NCBI GenBank assembly: GCA_030692685.1
Contig: JAUXZO010000087.1
Location: 1-44,330, forward strand
Direction of reading: 5' to 3'
DNA length: 44,330 bases
DNA from: Acidovorax sp.
GTDB taxonomy: Bacteria; Pseudomonadota; Gammaproteobacteria; Burkholderiales; Burkholderiaceae_C
The position numbers were made by a program, and so were the translations under genes. This document shows positions 30,192 through 38,784 of the stretch, piece by piece. The notes under the pieces are model-generated. The model was given only the letters and a program-made list of their open reading frames with translations. It had not been told where the DNA came from and did no database searches. The stretch's first letter is position 1, and each line of letters starts with the position of its first letter.

Positions 30192-32069
30192 ATGTCAAAA
30201 ACAACCACCCCCACCCGCCCGTCCGCCCGCCTGCCTGCAGCCGCGCATTCCGCCCGATTCAGCCGAACCCTGCAGGCCACCGCCGCCCTCGCCACTGTGG
30301 TCGCGATGACCGCCCTTGCGGGCTGCGCCAGCGCTCCGTCCCAGTTCGCCTACACCGTGCCCGCCCAGCCTGAGGGTTCATCCGGCTACACCGAGAAACC
30401 CGGCTGGGCCACCGAGAAATTCGCCGTGGCCGCCGCCAACCCACTGGCCACCGACGCGGGCTACCAGATCCTCAAAGCCGGTGGTTCGGCGGTAGACGCC
30501 GCCATCGCCGTACAAATGGTGCTGACCCTGGTAGAGCCGCAATCGAGCGGCATCGGAGGCGGCGCCTTCTTGTTGCACAGCACCGGCAAAACCGTGGAGG
30601 CCTATGACGGCCGCGAAACCGCACCCGCCGCCGCCGACGAAAAACTCTTTTTGGGCGCCGACGGCAAACCCGTGCAGTTCTACGACGGCGTAGTCGGCGG
30701 CCGCTCGGTCGGCGTGCCCGGCACCGTGCGCATGCTGGAGATGGCGCACAAGCAGCACGGCAAACTGCCCTGGGCCACACTGTTCCAGCCCGCCATCACC
30801 CTGGCAGAAGGCGGCTTCAAGGTCAGCGCGCGGCTCAACACCCTGGTTAAAGCCGATGCCCATCTAAAGAAAGACCCGGTAGCCGCCGCCTACTTCTACA
30901 AACCCGACGGCGACGCCCGCGATGTGGGCTTTAACCTGCGCAACCCCGAGCTGGCCGCCGTGCTGCGCCGCATCGCGGCTGAAGGCAGCAAGGCCCTGCA
31001 CGAAGGCGAAGTGGCTCAGGCCATCGTCGACAAGGTGAACAAACACCCCACCAACCCCGGCAAACTCAGCATGGCCGACCTGGCCAGTTACCAGCCCAAA
31101 AAGCGCGAAGCGCTGTGCCACGACTACCAGGTGGCCAGCAAAGACTTTCGCGTGTGCGGCTTTCCGCCACCCAGCTCGGGCGCCATTGCCATCGGGCAAA
31201 TCCTGGGCATCCTTAAAAACACTGACGCCGCCGCCAAGCCCCTGCAAGACGGCATTCCATCCGCCGACTGGCTGCACCTGTACACCGAAGCCGCCCGCCT
31301 GGCCTTTGCCGACCGCGCGCTGTATGTGGCCGACCCAGACTTTGTGCAGCCCCCCGCAGGCAGCTGGACCAGCCTGATCGCCCCCGCCTACCTGGCCGAG
31401 CGCGCCAAGCTCATCGGCACGCAAAGCATGAAGGTCGCCCAGCCCGGCAACCCCACCGCCGTCAAGACCAGCTACGCCCCCATGCCCGACCAACCCGAGT
31501 ACGGCACCAGCCACATCAGCATCGTCGATGCCTTTGGCAACGCCGTGGCCATGACCACGACCATCGAAGACGCCTTTGGTGCCCGCCAGATGGTCAAAGG
31601 CTTTCTGCTGAACAACGAGCTGACCGACTTCAGCTTTGCCCCCGCCGACGCCCAAGGCCAGCCCATCGCCAACCGCGTGCAGCCCGGCAAACGCCCCCGC
31701 TCATCCATGGCCCCCACGCTGGTGTTCGACAAGACCACCGGCGAGCTGCTGATGAGCGGCGGCAGCCCCGGCGGCGCGGCCATCATCCACTACACGGCCA
31801 AGACTTTGTATGGCGTCTTCAACTGGGGCCTGATGCCCCAGCAGGCCATCAATTTGCCCAACTTTGGATCGATGAACGGCCCCACGCTGCTGGAAGAAAA
31901 ACGCTTCCCACCCGCCACGGTAGAAGCCCTGCGCGCACGCGGCGCCGAGGTGCGGGAGATGAACATGACCAGCGGGCTGCAAGCCATCACGCTGGGCAAC
32001 GCACATGGCAAGAAGCTGTGGATGGGTGGGGCGGACCCACGGCGCGAGGGGGTGGTGATGGGGGATTGA
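30192..32069 (+). CDS. ggt: Gamma-glutamyltransferase, lipoprotein
   Basis: Ggt cleaves the gamma-glutamyl bond of glutathione and related compounds in the periplasm and transfers the glutamyl group to water or amino acids. The 625-residue precursor carries a signal with lipobox LAGC (Cys about residue 45). The Ntn-hydrolase proenzyme follows: EPQSSGIGGGAFLL, and the nucleophile Thr at about residue 439 in GTSHISIVD, where autocleavage gives two subunits. Next come GGSPGGAAIIHYTAKTL and a C-terminal Asn/Gly-rich segment. ATG at 30192 has AAGGAGATGCC before it; an ATG at 30162 lacks one. No partner genes are adjacent. Confidence 0.95.
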   Translation: MSKTTTPTRPSARLPAAAHSARFSRTLQATAALATVVAMTALAGCASAPSQFAYTVPAQPEGSSGYTEKPGWATEKFAVAAANPLATDAGYQILKAGGSAVDAAIAVQMVLTLVEPQSSGIGGGAFLLHSTGKTVEAYDGRETAPAAADEKLFLGADGKPVQFYDGVVGGRSVGVPGTVRMLEMAHKQHGKLPWATLFQPAITLAEGGFKVSARLNTLVKADAHLKKDPVAAAYFYKPDGDARDVGFNLRNPELAAVLRRIAAEGSKALHEGEVAQAIVDKVNKHPTNPGKLSMADLASYQPKKREALCHDYQVASKDFRVCGFPPPSSGAIAIGQILGILKNTDAAAKPLQDGIPSADWLHLYTEAARLAFADRALYVADPDFVQPPAGSWTSLIAPAYLAERAKLIGTQSMKVAQPGNPTAVKTSYAPMPDQPEYGTSHISIVDAFGNAVAMTTTIEDAFGARQMVKGFLLNNELTDFSFAPADAQGQPIANRVQPGKRPRSSMAPTLVFDKTTGELLMSGGSPGGAAIIHYTAKTLYGVFNWGLMPQQAINLPNFGSMNGPTLLEEKRFPPATVEALRARGAEVREMNMTSGLQAITLGNAHGKKLWMGGADPRREGVVMGD

Positions 32070-32176
32070 TTAGGGCCCACCGCCTGCACTCTGCCTGAGA
32101 GTTTCACGTACAGAGCGGCTGCCTAAAGCGGCCCCCTTAATCAGCCCCATGAATGGATCGTGGCCTGAGATCAAGT

Positions 32177-32530
32177 TCAGCGGCTGCCGAAGGTAGTCCG
32201 CTGGTCTGATTTTTCGGGAGATGAATTGACGCGCCGGAGCCAAAGGTATTTGCGTCTCAGAACGGTGACGTACAAGAGTGCAAGCCATGGCTTTGAATTC
32301 GGCCCGCATTCCAGTATCTGTGTTTCCCCGATAGCAACATCAATTTTCAAGGCTTCAGACTGACACCAGTCAATCTGCATTTGAACAACGTGCTTGCCTT
32401 CGCTAATCGAGATTTCAATCTGTTCCCCATTTGAAACTTGCGCCACTTCCTTGTCATCAAGGATGACGCAGTAATCGCGCCCGAGGTCTTGCCACGCTGT
32501 CTTTTTTCTTCTAAGTATCAAAGTGCTCAT
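32177..32530 (-). CDS. Small cassette-type hypothetical protein
   Basis: The frame encodes 117 residues starting MSTLILRRKKTAWQDLGRDYCVILDD, then KEVAQVSNGEQIEISISEGKHVVQMQIDWCQSEALKIDV and a basic C-terminus. I recall similar small proteins with an 'xRKxxWxDxxRxYxVxLD...G.H' pattern as unnamed hypothetical proteins, some in integron cassettes, but the function is unknown. ATG at 32530 begins ten bases after the attC-like site. The frame is open upstream to 32686, but that part would translate the attC-like site itself. The C-terminal 15-20 residues look unusual and may result from loss of the original gene end. Confidence 0.55.
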   Translation of the reverse strand: MSTLILRRKKTAWQDLGRDYCVILDDKEVAQVSNGEQIEISISEGKHVVQMQIDWCQSEALKIDVAIGETQILECGPNSKPWLALLYVTVLRRKYLWLRRVNSSPEKSDQRTTFGSR

Positions 32531-32539
32531 GTGGGTTGC

Positions 32540-32654
32540 GTGTGACGTCGAAGTTAAGCCGCCGGAGCGCGAAGCGCGGAGGGCAATAACACTAGCCATA
32601 AAAATGGCGATGTCATGGCCAGTGCTGGCGTTCGTGTTGAACTGCCAGTTAGGA
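32540..32654 (-). other. attC-like integron recombination site (degenerate R')
   Basis: On the minus strand the order is R'' TCCTAAC, five bases, L'' GTTCAACACG, a central variable region with the perfect hairpin GCGC-ttc-GCGC, L' GGCTTAAC, six bases, then GTCACAC where GTTRRRY is expected. L'' carries the one-base bulge (the C in GTTC-AA) typical of attC. Spacings match the known aadA-type attC (5 and 6 bases). The site starts 16 bases after the stop of the gene at 32671 and ends ten bases before the start of the next ORF, as between integron cassettes. The R' core is mutated. Confidence 0.6.
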
Positions 32655-32670
32655 ATTTGCGCGGCATTGA

Positions 32671-33834
32671 CTAGAATTTTTCCCACTTCAGTAGCTCAGC
32701 CAGTTTTTCGAAGGGCAATTGAAGTTCTCCGAGAACTCTATTGGCTTCTACCGTCAAAGAAAACTTGAATTTTTCAGCGCTTCCCTGGGTTTCGTAGTTG
32801 ACCTCGATACCTTTTTGGGGGAACCTTGCGCCGAGTGATAGGACAAACTGTGAGCAATGAATTTGCCTTATGTGACCCGGGGCAGGGTTGACATCAATTA
32901 TTCTTGCTGAAACCACATCGGTGGTTTCCTCAAGCCCAGCCAGAGTAAAACCCTGAGTGGCAAATGCAGCCGCTAGTTCTGTTGCTATTGAATAAATATC
33001 TGTTTCGACGATTGGGAGTCGATCTCGCAGGTTTTCAATATTATTTAGAATAGTTAGTTCTCTGGAGCTCTTCAGCGCGCCCAAGCGTCGAATGAGTTCC
33101 TTAGACAACGAGAACAGATCCTCTCTAGCTATTGCTATGCTTCTTTTCGGAGATGATTTTCCGTAAGTGGCCTCAATACTCTCTCCAACGACGCGAAAGG
33201 AATGGTGCTGGGCAATATTGCGCCACTGGTTTACCCTCACCCCCCAAGTGCCTGGTGTGAGAAGGCTAGGAAAGCAATTCAAGTGACTAAATTGCTCAAT
33301 GATCCGCCCGAAATCCGCTTCAATAACTGATTTGATGTCCACTTGCTGGCCTGCATTAACTACTGCCAGACAATAAATTTCCTTTATAAATGGCTGAATT
33401 GTGGATTCAATAAGGCCACCGATGAGCCTAAACATTTCGAAGGCATACTCTTCTATATTTAGTCCATCCTTTGATTGCTCAAATATAATTTGCATCGAAT
33501 ATTTTCTTTGCGCCTCTCGAATGAGGACCTCGAAATCGCATATTATTTTATAGGCAAGCAATTGATCCTTTGAAATTGCGGCATTTCGTATTTCAAAGGA
33601 CTTTACAAGTAAATCTTTCCATTCAGGGCGCACATTGAGATTTGCGATGCATAGGGCCTCGTTAGCAAGGACTGAGACTGCATGTTTGCATAAAAAATCC
33701 TTGTCCTGTACTTACGGGTCCAAAACATTTACTAAGGACTCCTTTAGTTCAGCAAGTGCAATGCCGCCTCTTAGCGCCTTGGTAAAAGGCTCGAAGCTCT
33801 CCACGGTTTTAAGATAGTGCGGCCGTACGTTCAT
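32671..33834 (-). pseudogene. Unidentified protein with HEPN-like RNxxxH motif, split by an in-frame TAA
   Basis: ATG at 33834 opens a frame (MNVRPHYLKTVESFEPFTKAL...) that meets TAA at 33712-33714 after 40 codons and continues in the same frame without another stop to 32671. The second part alone can start at GTG 33633 (320 residues). Without the TAA the product would have 387 residues. Protein-like sequence runs through the gap (VQDKDFLCKHAVSVLANEALCIANLNVRPEW), which supports one original gene; GAA to TAA is the simplest change. A motif WRNIAQHH resembles the RNxxxH active site of HEPN ribonucleases in a mostly helical protein, but the family is not recognised. GC content is clearly lower than in neighbours. 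The attC-like site follows its end. Confidence 0.6.
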
Positions 33835-34319
33835 AGATTTCTAACGACTAGCGGTTATCAGACGCAAAACAAGCTGCAACCAAAGTACATCTACATTCAT
33901 AGCGTCATATAAGCCTCGTTGGGGTAACCCGAGGCCAACAGGGCAAGGCGGTCATGCATTACAGGGGGAATGCTCGGCAGTCAGCTTCGCATGGCTGGCA
34001 GCATTATGGGCAACGCCCCTGGATTTGACTCGCGGCTTTTAAGCCAAAGCGCTTTCCAGGCATTCCGCGGGCATGTGAAGCGCCCCACGGGCTCGATCCG
34101 CCCCCTGCGCAGTGGCGGAGCCATGGTAGCCCCCACCGCGAAGTACCACGCAGCGGCGATGGGGGCTTTCTCCACGCTTGTTGCTGGGCCACCGCGATGC
34201 ATCATCACCATGATTGACACCCATGTCCTGAAGGTGGCGTCCAGTGGCACAGTCAGCTCGCTGGATTCGATAACGCACCGAGGTTGACGCACTTCCTTGG
34301 ACGCAGAGAGCGAAAAACC
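33835..34319. other. Gap without a recognisable gene
   Basis: It contains CTAACGACTAGCGGTTATCAG at 33841-33861, which could be a worn half of an attC-like site ahead of the split gene. A hairpin GCCTCG...CGAGGC lies at 33913-33935. From about 33980 to 34292 there are open frames on both strands; the minus-strand one begins MRQPRCVIESSELTVPLDATF and has 103 residues. None has a good ribosome site or a family I recognise, and I do not call a gene. The right end runs into repeat copy 2. Confidence 0.4.
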
Positions 34320-34368
34320 TAGTCAAATCAGGCTCCGCCGCTTATCCATAAAGCGCTAGCAGCTATCA
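34320..34368 (-). repeat. Dispersed palindromic repeat, copy 2
   Basis: On the plus strand it reads AGTCAAATCAGGCTCCGCCG, CTTATCCATAAAGCGCTAGC, AGCTATCA, the same element as copy 3 and in the same orientation, less perfectly palindromic. It overlaps the frameshifted end of the permease frame. Confidence 0.8.
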
Positions 34369-35140
34369 ATGGGTGAGCATTACATCTACCCCAACCGCCC
34401 CAACACCTTCGGCACACTCGCCACCAACATCGCACCCCCGACAGCGTCAGCATCCCCAGCACGATCTGCCAAAACCGCACCTCGCTGATGCCGCGGTACA
34501 GCCTAGCCCCCAGCAGCGCGGGCACCAGCATGGCGGGGACGACGATGGCCAGCAGGGGCAGCGCCTGGCGGGTAACCAGACCCGCGGCTAGGTAGGTGAC
34601 GAAGGTCACCAGCAGCATGGCCAGGTTGAAGTTCTGGATGATGGCGCGCTGCACGTCCTTGTCCATGCCGCGCAGCGTGCACCACAGGGTGGGCAGCACG
34701 CCGGTGAAACCGCCCAGGCCGCCCATCACACCACCGGCCAAACCCACCACTGCGTCGGCCACGCGGCCGCCCCGGGTGATGCGGGGGAGTTGCTTGGCCA
34801 TGAGCATCGCCGGGCACCACAGCACCAGCAGCGTGCACAGCACCAGCTTGAAGGCATCCATGTCCAGGCGCGGCAGCACGGCCACGCCGAGGGGGATGCC
34901 CGCCAGGCCGCCCAACACAAAGGGCAGCAGGCGCACGCGGTCAAAACCGCGGCGCACGGTGGCGGCTGCCACCAGCTGGCCGGTGAGCGCGCCGCACACG
35001 GTCAGCACGGCGGCGAGGCGCGGGTCCAGCGTCCAGGCCCAGAAGGACATGGCGACCATGCCAAAGCCGAAGCCCGAGAGGCCCTGCACAAACCCGGCGG
35101 CGATGGCGCCCAAGGCGACGACCCATACAACCGAATCCAT
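34328..35140 (-). CDS. TauE/SafE (DUF81) family permease with frameshifted C-terminus
   Basis: TauE/SafE proteins are multi-pass inner membrane permeases linked to export or uptake of sulfite, sulfoacetate or other organic anions; the substrate here is unknown. The 270-codon frame has about seven or eight hydrophobic segments, with the family signature GFVQGLSGFGFGMVAM at the N-terminus and LAGGVMGGLGGFTG in the middle. After GMLTLSGV (about 34437) the sequence turns Cys/Trp/Arg-rich. Shifting the frame by one base restores MLVASVPKVLGRLG and a TAG at 34386-34388, so one base seems lost near 34431-34436. ATG is preceded by GGGAG. The gene lies between repeat copies 2 and 3. Confidence 0.85.
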   Translation of the reverse strand: MDSVVWVVALGAIAAGFVQGLSGFGFGMVAMSFWAWTLDPRLAAVLTVCGALTGQLVAAATVRRGFDRVRLLPFVLGGLAGIPLGVAVLPRLDMDAFKLVLCTLLVLWCPAMLMAKQLPRITRGGRVADAVVGLAGGVMGGLGGFTGVLPTLWCTLRGMDKDVQRAIIQNFNLAMLLVTFVTYLAAGLVTRQALPLLAIVVPAMLVPALLGARLYRGISEVRFWQIVLGMLTLSGVRCWWRVCRRCWGGWGRCNAHPLIAASALWISGGA

Positions 35141-35274
35141 GGCTACTCCCGCCGCCCGGTGGGCGCTGGGTACAGGCGAGCGCGGTGCAGCGCCAAGAGC
35201 GCAGGGGTTGTGGCGATGCGGGGCCGTGCCCTGCGTTGCTGCGGGCGAAGTGCTTCACACACAGTGTTCGGGCA

Positions 35275-35333
35275 GAAATATGAGTCAAATTGGCCTCTAG
35301 CGCTTATCCAATAAGCGCTAGCAGCTATCAATT
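35275..35333 (-). repeat. Dispersed palindromic repeat, copy 3
   Basis: On the plus strand GAAATATGAGTCAAATTGGCC, then TCTAGCGCTTAT-CCA-ATAAGCGCTA, then GCAGCTATCA. The core is a perfect 10-bp stem with a three-base loop. Same orientation as copy 2, opposite to copy 1. Confidence 0.9.
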
Positions 35334-35390
35334 TAAGTTAAATCAGCAATGTCATCACCAGGCCGGGCGAGCCAGCTGAGCCAGGCGGGT

Positions 35391-37037
35391 TCACACGTCA
35401 ATAGCCACAGACGACCCCGCCTGCTTGCGCAGCTCAAACTTCTGGATCTTGCCGGTGCTGGTCTTGGGCAGCTCGCCAAACACCACGGCGCGCGGCACCT
35501 TGAAGCCCGCGAGGTGCTTCTTGCAGTGCGCCACGATGTCTTCGGGTGTGGTCTGGGCACCGGCCTTCAGCTCGACAAACGCACACGGCGTCTCACCCCA
35601 TTTGGCGTCGGGCTTGGCCACCACGGCGGCGGCGAGCACGTCTGGGTGGCGGTAGAGCACGTCTTCGACCTCGATGGACGAGATGTTTTCGCCGCCCGAG
35701 ATGATGATGTCCTTGCTGCGGTCTTTGATCTTGATGTAGCCGTCGGGGTATTGCACGGCCAGGTCGCCGCTGTGGAACCAGCCGCCCGCAAAGGCTTCTT
35801 CAGTGGCTTTGGGGTTCTTCAGGTAGCCCTTCATGGCGATGTTGCCCTTGAACATGATCTCGCCCATGGTTTCGCCGTCTTGGGGCACGGGCAGCATGGT
35901 CTCCGGGTCGAGCACGCGCACGTCGCGCTCCAGGTGGTAGCGCACGCCCTGGCGGGCGTTAAGGCGGGCGCGCTCGCCAATGTCGAGGGCATCCCACGCC
36001 TCGTGTTTGGCACAGACCGTGGCGGGGCCGTACACCTCTGTCAGGCCGTAGACGTGGGTCAAATCGAAGCCCATCTTTTCCATGCCTTCGATCATCGACG
36101 CAGGGGGCGCCGCGCCCGCCACCATGGCCTTGACGCCTGCGGGGATGCCCGCCTTCATGGCGTCTGGTGCGTTAACGAGCAGGCCGTGCACGATGGGCGC
36201 GCCGCAGTAGTGGGTGACGCCGTGGGTGCGGCTGGCGTCGAAGATGTCTTGCGCGTCCACGCGGCGCAGGCACACGTTGACGGCTGCGCGGGCTGCGATG
36301 GTCCACGGAAAACACCAGCCGTTGCAATGGAACATGGGCAGCGTCCACAGGTAGACGGCGTGTTTGGGCATGTCCCACTCCAGCACGTTGCTGATGGCGT
36401 TGGTGGCGGCACCGCGGTGGTGGTAGACCACGCCTTTTGGGTTGCCGGTGGTGCCGCTGGTGTAGTTGAGCGCTATCGCATCCCACTCATCGCCGGGCAG
36501 GTTCCAGGCAAACTGCGCATCGCCGCCCGCCACAAACGCGTCATACGTGATGCTGCCCAGTGGCTGGCTGGGCGGGCCGTACAAAGCGTCTTCGACCTGA
36601 ATGACCAGCAGCGGCGCGGCACTTTGGCGCAGCGCCAGCGCCTTGGCCATGACGGGGGTGAACTCCGGGTCGACGATGACGGCTTTTGCCTCGCCATGAT
36701 CGAGCATGAAGGCCACGGTTTCGGGGTCGAGCCGGGTGTTGATGGCGTTGAGCACCGCGCCCGCCATGGGGATGCCGAAATGCGCCTCCACCATGGGCGG
36801 GGTGTTGGGCAGCATCACGGCGACGGTGTCGTTTTTGCCGATGCCTGCGCGCTGCAGGGCGCTGGCCAGTTGGCGGCAGCGGGCATACGTCTGGCCCCAG
36901 GTCTGGCGCAGGTCGCCGTGCACGATGGCCAGGCGGTGGGGGTAGACCTCGGCGGTGCGTTCGATGAAGGACAGGGGCGACAGCGGGGCAAAGTTGGCCT
37001 CGGTGCGGGGCAGGTGCTGGTCAAAGATGGAGGTCAT
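35391..37037 (-). CDS. Acyl-CoA synthetase (AMP-binding, DmdB/AlkK-like)
   Basis: It activates a carboxylic acid to its acyl-CoA through an acyl-adenylate. In the 548 residues the P-loop is NYTSGTTGNPKGV (about 180), followed by the A5-type motif HVYGLTEVYGPATVC, A7 WFHSGDLAVQYPDGYIKIKDRSKDIIISGGENI and the catalytic Lys region LPKTSTGKIQKFELR. The start MTSIFDQHLPRTEANFAPLSPLSFIERTAEVYP resembles medium-chain or methylthiopropionate-CoA ligases. The substrate cannot be fixed from sequence. ATG at 37037 fits this conserved start; the open frame upstream overlaps the cyclase gene. It follows the cyclase by 76 bp. Confidence 0.9.
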   Translation of the reverse strand: MTSIFDQHLPRTEANFAPLSPLSFIERTAEVYPHRLAIVHGDLRQTWGQTYARCRQLASALQRAGIGKNDTVAVMLPNTPPMVEAHFGIPMAGAVLNAINTRLDPETVAFMLDHGEAKAVIVDPEFTPVMAKALALRQSAAPLLVIQVEDALYGPPSQPLGSITYDAFVAGGDAQFAWNLPGDEWDAIALNYTSGTTGNPKGVVYHHRGAATNAISNVLEWDMPKHAVYLWTLPMFHCNGWCFPWTIAARAAVNVCLRRVDAQDIFDASRTHGVTHYCGAPIVHGLLVNAPDAMKAGIPAGVKAMVAGAAPPASMIEGMEKMGFDLTHVYGLTEVYGPATVCAKHEAWDALDIGERARLNARQGVRYHLERDVRVLDPETMLPVPQDGETMGEIMFKGNIAMKGYLKNPKATEEAFAGGWFHSGDLAVQYPDGYIKIKDRSKDIIISGGENISSIEVEDVLYRHPDVLAAAVVAKPDAKWGETPCAFVELKAGAQTTPEDIVAHCKKHLAGFKVPRAVVFGELPKTSTGKIQKFELRKQAGSSVAIDV

Positions 37038-37113
37038 GGGCGCTTCAAGAGGAGAAGGTGAACGGGCACAGCTTGCCGGTGGGTGGGGTGGCACCGTGTG
37101 AGGGTGCACGCGC

Positions 37114-38772
37114 TCAAACCGGTCGGCGGCGGCTCTGCTTGATACGGTACATCGCCGCGTCGGCACTGGCCATCAGCGTATGCGCATCTTGCGCGTCGCG
37201 CGGAAACAGGCTTACCCCAATGCTGGCGCGCACGGGAAAGGGCTGGCCGTCGATGGACAGCGGCGCTTCAAAGGCCTGCTCCAGCTTGGTGGCGATCTGC
37301 AAGGAGGCCTCTTCGGTGTCCACGTTTTCACACAATACGGTGAACTCGTCGCCCGCCAGCCGCGCCACAGTGTCGACCTGGCGCACGGCACCGGTAATGG
37401 TGCGGGCCACGGCTTGCAGCACCTCGTCGCCCACGGCGTGGCCGCAGGTGTCGTTGATGGCCTTGAAATCGTCCAGATCCACAAAGAACAGCGCGCAACT
37501 GCGGCCACTGCGGCGCGATAGCTCGAGCACCTGCGCCAGGCGCTGCTCGAACATGCGGCGGTTGGGCAAGGCGGTGAGCGGGTCGTGGTGTGCCAGGTGC
37601 GCCATGGCGTCGCGGCTGGCGTTCAGCTCGGTCATCTGGCGACTGATTTGCTGCTCCATGTCGTGAAAGCTGCGCGCCAGTTCGCCCACTTCGTCGTTAC
37701 GGTCCAAGGGCAGCGCACCGTGCGGTCGGCCTTGCGAGAACGCCTGCGCGGCGTTCACCATGGCCTGCAGTGGCTGCGTCACCACGCGCGACACCCACGC
37801 CGCCAGCAGCACCCCCACCACACTGAGCACCAGCAGGATCTTGAAAATGCTGCGGCCCAGGTCCAGCACCTCGCCTTGCACCGCAGCCAGCGGCTGCGAG
37901 AGGCCCACCACCATGAACCGGCTTTCATCGTCGCGGCCATACGGCATACGCACAAACGAATACACCAGCGCCTCGTTGTCGGCAGTGCCGGGCTGACTGA
38001 ACACGGCCGTGGTCTGCGCGCCACTGATGAGTGCCGCCGTGGGCGCAAAGGTGTCCTGGATCAAGATGCGCTGGCCGCGGTCAAATCCAAAAGTCTGTGT
38101 AGCATCTGGATGGACCAGAAAATCGCCCCAGCGGTTGCTCATATAAAACCCAAAGGCCGAAGGCAGCGAGTCGTCAAAGTTGCCCAAGAACTTCGCGGCA
38201 GCCAAACGCACCACCACCACACCCTGCACCCGGCCGCCAGACACCACGGGCGAAGCCATGCTGAACATGGGCAAAGCCTCTGCGTCGGCCAACCCTTCGT
38301 GGTTGATGCCGAACTCGGACACATACACCTGGCCGGGCGCCAGGGTGAGGGCCTCAAACACAAACGGGAAGTGCGCCTTCTCTTGCAAGTCCTCGGCTGC
38401 AGCCACGATGGACGTTTCGCCCTGTCGATCTACACGCACCAGTTCCAGCCCATGGTCTTGTGCGCTGATGAATCGGATTTGCAGATAGGCGGGGTGCGCC
38501 ACCACGCTGGCCTGAAACAGCTCGGTCAGATGGCCCAGGTCTTGCTCGACCGCCGCCGCTTTGGCCAAAAAGGCCGTGTCCCGCGCCACAGAGCCAAAAC
38601 CTGCCTGCATGTGGCGTGCCAGCACCTGCGTGGTGTCCATCAGCGAGCGCTCGGCCCTGCCCTGCAGGCGGTCCCGGCTGGAATCAAAGGCGTAGTAGCC
38701 CGCAAGAACCGCCGCAAAAACGCTGAACGAGGCCAGCAAGGCCCCCAGTCGCAGCGCTATGCCCCATTTCAT
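37114..38772 (-). CDS. Membrane diguanylate cyclase with periplasmic sensor, HAMP and GGDEF domains
   Basis: A 552-residue receptor. TM1 is at about 5-27 (LRLGALLASFSVFAAVLAGYY), followed by a periplasmic region of about 270 residues that looks like a dCache-type sensor (AHPAYLQIRFISAQDHGLELVRVDRQG, VYVSEFGINHEG). TM2 is at about 306-327 (FKILLVLSVVGVLLAAWVS), then HAMP (VTQPLQAMVNAAQAF...) and a GGDEF domain (HDPLTALPNRRMFEQRL). The active site reads AGDEF (473-477), a variant common among active cyclases, with I-site RQVD before it. ATG starts 12 bp after the binding-protein gene, so the two are probably cotranscribed, with the binding protein a candidate ligand carrier for this sensor. Confidence 0.93.
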   Translation of the reverse strand: MKWGIALRLGALLASFSVFAAVLAGYYAFDSSRDRLQGRAERSLMDTTQVLARHMQAGFGSVARDTAFLAKAAAVEQDLGHLTELFQASVVAHPAYLQIRFISAQDHGLELVRVDRQGETSIVAAAEDLQEKAHFPFVFEALTLAPGQVYVSEFGINHEGLADAEALPMFSMASPVVSGGRVQGVVVVRLAAAKFLGNFDDSLPSAFGFYMSNRWGDFLVHPDATQTFGFDRGQRILIQDTFAPTAALISGAQTTAVFSQPGTADNEALVYSFVRMPYGRDDESRFMVVGLSQPLAAVQGEVLDLGRSIFKILLVLSVVGVLLAAWVSRVVTQPLQAMVNAAQAFSQGRPHGALPLDRNDEVGELARSFHDMEQQISRQMTELNASRDAMAHLAHHDPLTALPNRRMFEQRLAQVLELSRRSGRSCALFFVDLDDFKAINDTCGHAVGDEVLQAVARTITGAVRQVDTVARLAGDEFTVLCENVDTEEASLQIATKLEQAFEAPLSIDGQPFPVRASIGVSLFPRDAQDAHTLMASADAAMYRIKQSRRRPV

Positions 38773-38784
38773 GTGGCTGACCGA

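Noticed and set aside
32070..32130. Minus-strand ACTCTCAGGCA, reminiscent of the 3' end of a glycine riboswitch
   Set aside because: No matching aptamer core or partner stem upstream, and it would point into the antisense of ggt.
32177..32280. attC-like site at the end of the small cassette ORF
   Set aside because: A palindrome CAGCGG...CCGCTG and CTGAAC are present, but no R'' core is seen and the match is weak.
33841..33925. Second attC-like site upstream of the split gene
   Set aside because: Only one half (CTAACG...GGTTATC) resembles a site. The spacing is off by two bases and the other half is not recognisable.
33981..34292. 103-codon minus-strand frame and 105-codon plus-strand frame over the same bases
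   Set aside because: No ribosome site, no recognisable family, and both strands equally open; cannot be supported as a gene.
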